DNA of 64,000 nucleotides from Turnera subulata (Eukaryota > Streptophyta > Magnoliopsida > Malpighiales > Passifloraceae). Shown here piece by piece: positions 1 through 10,505 of this stretch. Made by a program: the position numbers and the translations under genes. How positions within the stretch are numbered: position 1 is the stretch's first letter; every line of letters begins with the position of its first letter. The notes under the pieces are model-generated. The model saw only the letters and a list, made by a program, of their open reading frames with translations, made no database searches and was not told where the DNA came from. The DNA lies in the NCBI GenBank assembly GCA_028386065.3, contig JAKUCV010000352.1, positions 23,690-87,689 on the forward strand. The letters are read 5' to 3'.

Positions 1-1
1 A

Positions 2-931
2 CCTGTTGAGGATCCTGTTTACACCAAGCTGTCTAAGCTAGGTCTAGATGCTTTCACAGGGGTTACTAACCCACAGGCAGCTGACGAATGGCTCCGTCAA
101 GCTCACCGAGAGATGTTGAAGCTGAGATGCACCGAGGACAGGTAGGCTAGGTATGTTGCATCCATGTTCCGCAATGTTGCTGTGGATTGGTGGGATTCGG
201 CAACACGTGACATGGCGAAACCAGTCACCATGCCTTGGGCACAGTTCACTGAGATGTTCCGGAGGAAGTTTGTTACCGATGTCTACCAGGACCAGCTCAA
301 GCGAGAATTTCTGGGTCTGCGACAGTGAATTGGACAGTCGGTGAACGACTGTGAGATCCAGTTTGATCGTTTGTCCATCTATGCACCGGAGTATGTGTCC
401 ACACCAGAGGCCAGATGCAAGCGTTTTTGGGATGGCTTGCGATCCTACATCCAGACAGTCATGGGATGCAAGGTTTATGAGAATTATCAGGATATGCTTG
501 CAGATGCTCTTCGAGCAGAAGTTATTTGGATGGGGAACGAGAGAGAGATGGAAGAAGTCCGGAAGAGGAAATTCGCACAGAATGCTGGGAATCAGAACAA
601 GAGGTTCCAGAATGTCGGTAACAGGTCAGGGTATGGACAGACTCAATCCATGCCAGTGTCCCAGGGTCGAGGCTACAACAACAATCGTGGGAGTTCATGG
701 ACTCAGTCTGGAGGGACTTCATCCAGAGACACTCGCCCTAGACCTCCTCTGTCTAAGGTGAGGTGCTTTGAGTGCAATGAGGTTGGGCACTTTCGGAGTT
801 CGTGTCCTAGGTTGGGAAGATCTGGAGTTCCTATTCCTGCCCAAATTGTACAAGCATCAGTGGCCAGTGTACCTAGTGGTTCTGGAGTTGGCCGAGGTCG
901 TGGACGTGGAGCTGCTCCTACTCGGACTTAG
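2..931 (+). pseudogene. gag: gag of Tekay-like element, partial, with stops
   Basis: Encodes the structural protein that forms the virus-like particle and binds element RNA. One frame stays open across the region except for a TAG at 143-145 and a TGA at 326-328. A capsid-like segment (ADEWLRQAHREMLKL, later FRNVAVDWWDSATRDM) leads into a CCHC zinc knuckle, CFECNEVGHFRSSCP, near 761-810. A Gly/Arg-rich tail follows and ends at TAG 929-931. The same frame runs on into protease, so this last stop is probably a mutated sense codon within an original single gag-pol frame. The N-terminus lies outside the window. Confidence 0.88.
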
Positions 932-1570
932 TCAGCTATGAACCAGAGTGCAGCCGCTCCGAGGGCATTTGTGATCACGACTGAGGATGATCCCGAGAAC
1001 GCTGATGTTATTGCAGGTACCTTTACAACTTTCGGTAGTATTGCATACACTTTGATTGATCCTGGTGCCACACATTCTTTTATCGCTCAAAGTTTTGCCA
1101 TACAACATAGCTGTAAGGAAGAGAGTTTAGCAAGTCCGTTAAGGGTTAGATTACCCGCGGGCATAGTGGTGACATTAACATAAGCATGCAAGGATGTTCT
1201 CCTTTCTTATGATGATGAGGTTTTCTTAGCTCGTTTGGTGGTGATGAACATGGGGGGATTTGACATAATCCTAGGGATGGATTGGTTGTCAAGATATAAT
1301 GCCCTGGTGAACTGTCGGACTAAGGAAGTGCTGCTGACTTCCGATAAGGGACGACAAGTTTTGGTAGCCGGTATTAGGAGAGCTGTTGCCACGTGTAGCA
1401 TATCTGCTATGCAGGATCCTGGAGCGAAGCCGCATGGTCCAAATGTGTTGCTGAACCACATCACAAGTGAAGATGTACGGGATCCTACCCCAGGAGATAT
1501 ATCAGTAGTGAAGGAGTTCCTTGATGTCTTCCCAGATGATTTGCCAGGATTGCCACCTGACAGAGAGTTG
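932..1570 (+). pseudogene. pol: protease region of Tekay-like pol, with stop and altered active site
   Basis: An aspartic protease that would cleave the Gag-Pol precursor. It lies in the same frame as gag. The expected active-site triplet D-S-G reads D-P-G here (LIDPGATHSF, near 1055-1080), which would probably abolish activity. The later motif FDIILGMDWLSRYNA, near 1259-1303, is typical of Ty3/gypsy proteases. A TAA interrupts the frame at 1181-1183, and a one-base frameshift near 1570 separates protease from reverse transcriptase. Confidence 0.85.
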
Positions 1571-2327
1571 AGTTACCATCGAACTGATGCCAGGAGTCAC
1601 ACCCATATCGATGGCTCCATACAGGATGGCACCAATAGAGCTTCAGGAGCTGAAGAAGCAGTTGGATGAGCTGTTAGAAAAGGGTTACATCAGACCCAGT
1701 ACTTCACCATGGGGTGCACCAGTTCTGTTTGTCAAGAAGAGGGATGGTAGCTTGCGGATGTGTGTAGACTACTGCCAGCTGAACAAGGTGACAATTAAGA
1801 ACAAGTACCTGTTGCCTAGGATTGATGATTTGTTTGACCAGTTGCAAGGAGCCACTGTGTTTTCCAAGATTGATCTTCGGTCTGGGTATCATCAGATCAA
1901 GATTGCAGAGAAGGACATACCGAAGACTGCCTTCCGCACACGGTATGGTCATTTCGAGTTCACAGTGGTACCGTTCGGATTGACCAACGCACCAACAGTG
2001 TTCATGTGCTTGATGCACTTGGTCCTGAATGAGTTTTTAGATAAGTTTGTTGTGGTCTTCATCGACGACATTCTTATTTACTCTAAGAGCAAGGAGGAGC
2101 ATGAAGAGCATTTGAGGATAGTGTTACAGAGGTTACGGGAGAAGCAATTGTATGCCAAATTCAGCAAGTGTGAATTTTGGCTTAGAGAAGTTTCTTTTCT
2201 TGGACATGTGGTTAGCGGGGATGGAATTAAGGTTGACCCTGCCAAGGTAAAGGCCGTGTTGGAGTGGGAACCACCCAAGAATGTATCCGAAGTCAGAAGT
2301 TTCCTTGGACTTCCAGGATATTATTAG
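1571..2327 (+). pseudogene. pol: reverse transcriptase of Tekay-like pol
   Basis: The RNA-dependent DNA polymerase of the element. Visible blocks, in order, are [77 protein letters not shown] and the catalytic [11 protein letters not shown] with its Asp-Asp pair. [19 protein letters not shown] follows. The frame is open from about 1572 and closes at TAG 2325-2327, inside the conserved GYYRRFI block. Further frame breaks follow before RNase H. Some substitutions, such as NAPTVF for the usual NAPA.F, fit decay. Confidence 0.92.
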
Positions 2328-3054
2328 AGGTTCATTGAAGGTTTTTCCTTATTAGCCGACCCATGACCAAGCTATTAAGGAAAGAACAGGCATTTGTTTG
2401 GAGCCCAGAATGTCAGCAGAGTTTTGAGGAGCTTAAGAAGAAGCTGACTACAGCACAAGTTTTGACAGTACCAAGCCTGGTGTTGAGTATGTGTTGTTTT
2501 GTGATGCATCGGGACTTGGTTTAGGAGCCGTGCTGATGCAAGAAGGACGGGTGATTGCCTATGCCTCTAGGCAATTAAGGACTCACGAGAAGAATTATCC
2601 GACGCATGATCTTGAGATGGCAGCTGTGATCTTGGCTCTGAAGATTTGGAGACACTATTTGTTTGGAGAGAAGTGTTGGATTTTCACCGATCACAAGAGT
2701 CTTAAGTACATCATGACTCAGAAGGAGCTTAACCTACGACGGAGACGTTGGGTTGAGTTACTTAATGATTGTGACTGTACTATCGAGTATCATCCAGGAA
2801 AGGCTAATGTGGTAGCTGATGCCTTAAGCCGGAGACAACCAGAAGATGCTTCCACTAGTTACTCGATGTTCTCACTTATCGAGTTAAGGAAGCTGGGAGT
2901 TGGTTTATCAGTTGATGATACAGGAGCTTTACTGGCACACATGAGTGTCAAGTCTAACCTAAGAGGGTGGATAGTGGAGTTACAAGATGGAGATCCCGAC
3001 CTGGTCAAGCTTAAGGAAGGAGTAAGGAGTGGAAAAGGAGATAGTTTCGTATAG
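2328..3054 (+). pseudogene. pol: RNase H region of Tekay-like pol
   Basis: Degrades the RNA strand of the RNA-DNA hybrid during reverse transcription. After a frame break near 2360, an open stretch from 2491 contains [54 protein letters not shown] and [16 protein letters not shown], the usual Ty3/gypsy RNase H order. The open frame stops at 3052-3054, where homology moves to another frame before integrase. Confidence 0.9.
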
Positions 3055-4193
3055 CTGATAATGGAGCACTGATGATTGGAGAACGGGTTTGTGTACCCAA
3101 TGTTAGCAGCTTGCGAAGTTAGATCCTGGAAGAAGGTCATATGACGCCATATGTGATGCATCCTGGAAGCACCAAGATGTATCAGAACCAGAAGAGTCAT
3201 TTCTGGTGGCCTCGTATGAAAAAGGATGTAGCTGAGTATGTTGCAAGATGTCTCACTTGCCAACAGGTGAAAGCTGAGCATCAAGCTCCAGTAGGAAAGT
3301 TGAGATCCTTGACAGTGCCAGAGTGGAAGTGGGAGATGATCACTATGGATTTTGTGATTGGTTTACCGATGACTCGGAGGCAGCATGATGCTATTTGGGT
3401 CATCGTTGATCGATTAACAAAATCGGCACATTTTCTACCTATCCGCCAAACTGATACCATGGACACATTGGCGAGTAAGTATGTTGCTGAGGTTGTGAGA
3501 CTACATGGGATTCCAAAGTCTATAGTCTCAGATAGGGATCCGAGGTTTACATCACGTTTCTGGAAGAGCTTACAAGCAGCTTTGGGAACTAAGTTAAGCT
3601 TCAGTACTGCTTTTCATCCTCAGACAGATGGACAGTCTGAGAGGACCATACAGACACTGGAGGATATGTTGAGGGCTTGTGCACTTAACTTTAGTGGGAG
3701 TTGGGATAAGTATCTACCCTTGGCAGAGTTTGCTTATAACAACGGCTACCATTCCAGCATTGGTATGCCACCTTTTGAGGCCCTCTACGGAAGGAAGTGT
3801 AGGAGTCCAGTGTGTTGGGATGAAGAAGGTATGAGACTGATCGTTGCACCAGAATTAGTCCAACAGACAGTGGACAAGATCCAGACGGTGAAACAATGTA
3901 TGAGAGCTGCTCAAGATCGGCAGAAGAGCTACGCCGACAAGCACCGATGAGAGATGGAGTACAATGTTGGTGAGAAGGTTTTCCTCAGAGTAGCACCTTG
4001 GAAGGGTGTGATTCGGTTCGGCAAAAGAGGGAAGCTGAGCCCGAGATATATCGGACCCTATGAGATCGTGGAGAGAAGTGGACCACTAGCTTACAGGTTA
4101 TCTTTACCTGACGAGCTATCACGTATTCATGACGTGTTCCATATCTCTATGCTGAGGAGATATCGATCGGACCTAGCCATATTGTGGCCCTAG
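3055..4193 (+). pseudogene. pol: integrase of Tekay-like pol
   Basis: Inserts the cDNA into the genome. The zinc-finger region is partly visible (TPYVMHPGSTKMYQNQ..., CLTCQQVKAEH near 3255-3285). The DDE core follows: WITMDFVIGLP-like region near 3340, VSDRDPRFTSRFW and FHPQTDGQSERTIQTLEDML with the final Glu. TGA 3948-3950 lies where HRREMEY would be expected, and the same frame continues with VGEKVFLRVAPWKGV and HVFHISMLRRY-like residues (here HDVFHISMLRRY) of the GPY/F module. Another stop ends this frame at 4191-4193. Confidence 0.9.
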
Positions 4194-4387
4194 TGGATGA
4201 TGAGGTAGCAGAGGACCTCACCTACACAGAAGTGCCGGAGCAGATTCTTGCTCGAGAAGTTCGACAGTTGCGGAACCGTACCATTCCCATGGTTAAGGTC
4301 AAGTGGAGCAAGCATTCCGCTAACGAGTCTACTTGGGAGGTCGAAGAACACATGCGGTCCTAGTATCCGCATCTCTTCATAGAATAA
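4178..4387 (+). pseudogene. pol: C-terminal chromodomain of integrase
   Basis: In a frame shifted from integrase, the sequence reads VDDEVAEDLTYTEVPEQIL, then REVRQLRNRTIPMVKVKWS and ESTWEVEE. These are features of the group II chromodomain that targets chromovirus integrase to chromatin. A TAG at 4361-4363 interrupts the end before the natural stop at 4385-4387. The frameshift near 4180 disconnects it from the integrase core. Confidence 0.85.
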
Positions 4388-4415
4388 GAATGAATTTCGA
4401 GGACGAAATTCCTTT

Positions 4416-4422
4416 AAGGGGG
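4416..4422 (+). other. Polypurine tract of Tekay-like element
   Basis: AAGGGGG lies five bases before the first base of the LTR (TGTAACGG at 4428). It is the expected primer site for plus-strand DNA synthesis. The neighbouring text GGACGAAATTCC...AAGGGGGTAGAC recurs in diverged form next to the 3' LTR of the element at 42632-55624, which supports their relationship. Confidence 0.8.
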
Positions 4423-4427
4423 TAGAC

Positions 4428-7424
4428 TGTAACGGCCCGGGTAAAAATTTACGTTTTTACCGGGACTGTAAAAGCTTTGTACAGTAATTTACCTAATGAA
4501 ATTAATCTTGGGTAATTATTTCAGGGTAAATTATGCATCGGATTCTGAAACCGACACTTACCCCACGTTGTATATTTTTCTGCGGATTTTACGGACTAGA
4601 GTTGGTATTTTTCGGGTCCAGGGATTTCGAGGAAAGACAGGTTTAACCTCGAAAGAACGGACCAGAAATAAAGTATTGAGGGTACTTTAGTTATTTGCTG
4701 GTCCGGACGATACCCGCTCAAGTGTGTGGAACACACTTGCACACGTTTTTCTCCTGCCATGTGAAGCTTCCTCTTCACCAAGAAGCTTCACCCGGCAATC
4801 TTCTCCTTCTCCTACAAGATAAACAATTTCTTCTTCCTTACACCTTCTTGATTTTTCCAGGCAGCTTCCTAGCCTGTGTCCTTCCTCTGGCTGCAAAAAT
4901 AAAAAAAAACTTACCTTTGCTTTGCTTCTGCAAGCAAAACCCAGACACCCAGATACCTTCATTTTCCCCTCTGCACAAAAAATATTCTGCCGGATGCATT
5001 ATTAGTATTACTTAGAAAAAAAAAGAAAAGGAAACAAAAACACACAAAACACACACGACACACCACCCGTACCGACCGCCACCACAAGCTCCACGGCCGA
5101 CACCACCAAACCCGACCACCACCGCGAGCCACTACTCATCACCACACTCGCCGCCATCGACGTCGTGCTGCTTCTTTCTCCCTCCTCCTCGTTTGCCGCT
5201 GCGACCACCGGAGACATCCACCATCACACCTCCACCTTCGCGTGAAGACACCGAGCGAGCCCGCCACCGACTTGCACCTCGACGTCGCCGCGTTGCCACC
5301 TTGCCTTCGCGCCGCCAGACCGCACCTGCAGCCGTCCCTGCTCGCGTGTGTCCGTCGCTGCAACTCAGGTGAGCTGCAGGTTGAAGACAACCCCTCCCTG
5401 CCCGTTTCAGCAGCCGGGTCGTGGCCGGGCCGGGTTAACCCGACGGGTCCCTGGCCTGGGCTCAGACCGGACTGTTCATTTGGGCCTGGGCTTTCCTCTG
5501 GGTTTTGGGTTTTAGATGTTGGGCTTGGTGTGAGTTGGGTTGGATTTAATCTGGGCTAAGAAATGGGTTTCAGCACACTGGGCTTGGGCCTGGACCTTGG
5601 CCCAGTCCGAAATAATTAAAAAAAAGAAGAGGATAAATAATAATAATAATAATAGTAGGAAATAAAACTGGAAAAAAATATATAAATATGTTAACAAATA
5701 AATATATATGGTTGAAAATTTTCTGGAAAAAGAGTAACAAATAGTAAGTAGTTATAATTGCGGAATTAACGAAATAATTACCCTATAATAACATTTTTAA
5801 AGGATTAAGATAAATACTACATGATTATTAAATTATGGTAAGTACCCTTAAAGATGTATACTACGAAAATGCTGTACCAGAAAAATTCTTTTTTATAGAC
5901 ATGCAATTAATTTCTAGGAAAATTATTTTAAAATAGCTAGTACCTTTGAATATAAGTTATGATAATTATTTTTTAGGAGAAAAATATAAAAGTACGTTAG
6001 CATTTGAAGAAATATTTTATGATAAGTGTATTTTTGGAAAATACGGCAGAAAAGTATATACATGGTATATGATTATATTTGTGAGGACAAATGAAATAAG
6101 TCCTTTGATGCAATATTATTTTAGGAATATGTATATGGTTAATAATAATTATTTTAGGAGGTACAGACTTATAAAATAAATAAGTAAAGGGTATTATCAA
6201 AGTAAATACCGGAATAATAACCGGGTATAAATACAGTATGGAATCTTGACGCAGGAATAATAAATAGTGAATGATGATGATAACGGGGTTCACCGGGACG
6301 TAAACGAATCAGTTTAGTTTTATTTTTACGGTATAGCATCATTTGCATTTATGTGCATCTTATGTGAGTATGTGTTACTATTTGCTATATAGGAGCCAAT
6401 AACGAACAGTATCCCGAGGAACCGGAGCCGGGACAGTTTGAGGACTTCCAAGAGTAGGGAAATCGGCTAAGGTGAGGATGGATAACCTATGATATGTTGC
6501 ACATGATGCTGTGCTTGTTTTTCTGTGATTATTTTTCCTGATTGAACTGCTGAGCCATTTGAGTTTGACTGTGGTATTATTGCTGCTGTTGTTGATTTGT
6601 TGGTTGTGAATTTATTGATATGATGAGATAATTGGATAATTGGAAGTTGTGTTGACGACTTATTTGTCACTAGGAAAGTAGTGGTACGACTAGTTGGTTA
6701 GAGACTGTTTTGTGGTGGCTATGATCTGGGTTACTTATGTTAAGCATGTCTATGCTTGGGATGTCTATCCCGTTATTATATTTTTGGGATGTCAATCCCT
6801 GGGTTACTATTTTGGGATGTCGATCCCTGGATTGATCTAGCACCCAGAACATGTTGATAACCAGGTCTGGCCCCTAGCTTGTCCAGTGACAGGGCCCCGA
6901 AAGATAAAATTTGATAATAATAAACATTCTTTTGGTCCTGGCTCAGTTATTTGACTAGTTGATTCTTGTTATGACTTTTGCTGGAATTTTACTTCGAAAG
7001 TATTGTGTTGCCTGCATATTACTGTTTATCTTTCGTCGGTGAGCACTTCGGACTCACCCCTCGCCTGCGGGGTTTCATCCCGTAGGATGAGTTGCTCGTA
7101 GTACAGGTACGTGGTTCGGCCAGCTGCTGTTTCTACTCCACCAGACCCCGGATCCATACCTCCGTTGCATCTCATTCTAAGTCTTCCGCTGCTGATATTT
7201 TATTTGCTGCTGTATCATGTATTATATGTTTGGCGAGATCACGTATTGTATGTTTCTGCTACTGCTGTTGTGGTTTGAATAATAGTCCCCGGTGTCGGGG
7301 TGACGGATGTTGTCTCTGAGATTACTGGTATTGTATTTTATTTTGTATGTACTGTCTGCTACTGTAATAAGAATAGTTCTGGCACGTGTTTACTGTGTGC
7401 GGTAAATACAGGTCGGGGCGTTCA
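4428..7424 (+). repeat. 3' LTR of Tekay-like element
   Basis: A 2997-bp LTR beginning TGTAACGGCCCGGG after the polypurine tract and ending GGTCGGGGCGTTCA. The end motif matches the reverse complement of the TGAAACGCCCCGACC edges of related LTRs in the window. Inside are a GC-rich leader (about 5040-5400), a splice-donor-like CAG/GTGAGC at 5369, a long AT-rich tract, an acceptor-like TATATAG at 6392, short GGGAT...ATCCC hairpins at 6750-6840 and a hairpin cluster at 7038-7090. The right edge could be two bases further on (TTCACA), since no partner LTR is available for comparison. Confidence 0.82.
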
Positions 7425-7562
7425 CACAGTGTAGTCACTGTGGGTAACTGAATACATTGGATCTTCCAAAAATATTATAAGATATTTAATTTTTCCAAAG
7501 ATTTCCTTTCTTTATGGCTATTTTTTCTCCATGGTTTCCTTAGGATTATCACTATCTCTTTT

Positions 7563-10347
7563 TGAAGCGTCCCGACCCGTATTTACCGTACACAGTAAAC
7601 ACGTGCCAAAACTATTCTTATTAATAGAACAGACAGTACATTGCAGTCAAAATACTACACGGTAAATCCAAGTACAACAGAAACATCATCTGTCACCCAT
7701 ACACGGGGACCATTATTCAAACCACACACTAGCTCGACAGCAGCAGGATATCCAGTATAAACATCATCATAAGCCATATAGGAAAGCAGCAACACAGCAA
7801 CATATATAACACAGCAGCGGAAGACTTATATGCACATGCAGCGGAGGTATGGATCCGGAGTCAGGTGGAGAAGAAAGCAGCAGCCAACGAACGTCGTACC
7901 TGAACTACGAAACAACTTAACCTACGGGATGAAACCCCGCAGGCGAGGGGTGAGTCCGAAGTGCTCACCGACGAAGGATAAACAGTGATATGCAGGCAAC
8001 TACAATACTGTAAAGTAAACACAAGCAAAACAACAGCACATCTCAAACAAGATTGAGCCAAGACCAAAAGAATATTTATTATTATTTCCAATTTTATCTT
8101 CCGGGCCCCCGTCACTGGGCAAGCTAGGGTCGTACCAGGTTATCAATTAATTCCGGATGCCAGGTCAAAGAGAACCATACCAAATCTTACCATACCGGGA
8201 CCACGTCCCAAAATTACCATATCGGGATCAACATCCCAAAAATACCATACCGGGATCAACATCCCAAAAATACCATACCGGGATCAACATCCCAAAAATA
8301 CCATACCGGGATCAACATCCCAAAATTACCATACCGGGTTCAACAACCCAAAATAACCAAACCGGATTCAACAACCCAAAATTACCATACCGGGTTCAGC
8401 AACCCAAAGAACAACCGGGATCAACATCCCGTACCAAATAACCGACCATAGCATCCCAAAATAAATTTTCAAACCATCGGGTAGTACCACTACTTCCCAC
8501 GTGACAATTAAATCATCATCTCAAATTCAATTTCCAATTTCCATTTCCAATTTTCATTATCCTTTTCCCAATTATCCACAGTCAATAGTTCAACATCAAT
8601 CTCATCACAATATCAATATCACAGTCCAACAACCACAACAGCAATGATCACAACAGTCAAGTAACCAACAATGAACATCTCAGCAGTTCAATCCAACAAC
8701 AAAGCACACAAAGTATTACAGGCAATATAACAAAGGTTATTCATCCTCACCTTAGCCGATTATCAATTATGGAAATGTCCAACAGATTCCAAGTCCGGTT
8801 CCTCAGCAAACTGCTCGTTATCAACTCCTATATCAATCAAATAATATGCACACATAAGGTGATATGCAAATGCCATGCTAATACTGTGTACCGAAAAATA
8901 AATACTGACTCGTCTCGGTTACTGCCCCGGGTTAATTCTCCATTATCATCATAATTCACCATTTATTATTCATGTGTCAAAATACCATACTTATACTTAT
9001 ACCCGGATATTATTCCGATATAATACTTTGAAAATACCCTTTTCAAAATTTATTCCCTCATAATAATTTTTATTTACCATATATATATCCCCAAAATATT
9101 ATTTCCAAAAATATAACATTTTCTAAAATTATTTTCCTTTTCAGAATTATATTTTCCAAAATTATTCCTTTTCCCCAGATTTTATTTTCTTTTCTTTTTT
9201 TAATGGCCTGGGCCAAATAGTGTCAAGCCCAACCTACCACATGGGCTGATCCCAAGTCCCTCACAGGAGCCCAGGCGCCAGCCCACACAGTAGGCCCAAC
9301 AACACATCAGCCCATCCAAGCCAAAACCCAAACTCCATACCCAAAACGCAACCCACCAGCTCACGACCCGCGACCCGTCGGGTCAACCCGACCACAACTC
9401 AACCGGGTCATCAACAACCCCGGATTTGCAGCTCACCTGCAGCGGCGACGGCGCCAGCAGAACGGGAAAGAGACGGCACTGGGACGAAGGCGAGGCGATG
9501 CGAGGGAGTGCGACGAGGAGGGCGCGACCGTAGGTGGTGCTTGGCGGCGGCGGCTGCGTCGGTTGTAGCGACGAGGAGGAGAATGACGACGAGGGGAGGA
9601 GGAAAGAAAGGTAGATGACGGTGACGGCTTAGGGAGGAGCGGCGTCGGCTGGATTACGGCGACAAGGAGCAGGGAAGGAGGAAGATGGTGGCGCCGTGTG
9701 AGGCTTGGCCGGTGGTGGTCTTGGGTGGTTCACGGCCACGGGTTGGAGAAGAAGAAAATGAAAGGGAGAGGGGAGGATGGTGAAAATGGTGACGTGTGGG
9801 TGTGTTGTCTTGCTTGTTTTTTTTTTCTTTTTCTTTTCCTGGTTTGATGAAGGAAGGTTGGCAGAGGTTTTGCAGGTGGAGTTTTTGTAGAAGGTGATGA
9901 AGGCGATGAGGTGCACTGGAAAAGCAAATGAAAAATAGTTTTATAGGCAGGCAAAACTACTGGTAAGTCACAAGCTACACAGGCAGTTCACAAGCAGAAT
10001 AGGAGAAGGCGGCTGATAATTGAGCTCCTCAATTATGCAGTACTATGCTGCATGTGAAGTGTGTCCCGCCTGGACCAGAAAATATCCAGTATACCCCCTT
10101 ATCTTTATTTCTGGTCCGTTAACTCGAGGATAAACCCGACTTTTCTGAAGATTCCTAGACCCGAAAAATTCCAACTTTGGTCCGTAAAATCCGCAGAAAA
10201 ATCCCGAACGTGGGACAAGGCTCGGTTTCGAAATCCAATGCTTGATTTACCACGAATTAATTACCCAAGATTAAAATCAATGGTAAATTACTGTAAATTA
10301 ACTTAAACAGTCCCGGTAAAAATGACATTTTTACCTGGGCTGTTACA
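7563..10347 (-). mobile_element. Solo LTR of the Tekay-like family, TSD CTTTT
   Basis: A single LTR on the - strand. On the + strand it runs from TGAAGCGTCCCGACC at its left edge to GGGCTGTTACA at its right edge. The five bases on each side (7558-7562 and 10348-10352) are both CTTTT, a perfect target duplication, and no internal region is present. This is the usual product of recombination between the two LTRs of a full element. It carries an array of GGGAT...ATCCC mini-hairpins (8190-8440) and the hairpin cluster at 7921-7969. A donor/acceptor pair would define an intron at 9436-8828 on the - strand. Confidence 0.92.
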
Positions 10348-10505
10348 CTTTTCTATTCTTTAAAAAATCTCAAAATATTCACTAGATCTTTCCCTTAATT
10401 TTACACAGAGTTGATTTTAGTGTCGCTTTCCTTCTTTTTTATAAGTTTTAATTCCTTAATAGGATAATATAAATCTTGCCTTATAGCTTCTTTCTTTATA
10501 TATTT

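Larger units (their letters stand above)
1..7424 (+). mobile_element. Tekay-like Ty3/gypsy chromovirus, 5' end outside window, decayed
   Basis: A Ty3/gypsy retrotransposon on the + strand. Domains run gag, protease, reverse transcriptase, RNase H, integrase and a C-terminal chromodomain, then a polypurine tract and one LTR at 4428-7424. This order with a terminal chromodomain is that of chromoviruses. The long LTR starting TGTAACGGCCCGGG fits the Tekay (Del) lineage, which is inference. The window opens inside gag, so the 5' LTR, primer site and left target duplication are not visible. Several stops and frameshifts mean this copy cannot make its own proteins. Confidence 0.92.

Noticed and set aside
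7425..7557. Possible 5-bp target duplication after the Tekay-like 3' LTR
   Set aside because: The left flank is outside the window, so no duplication can be checked. The LTR edge itself is uncertain by two bases.
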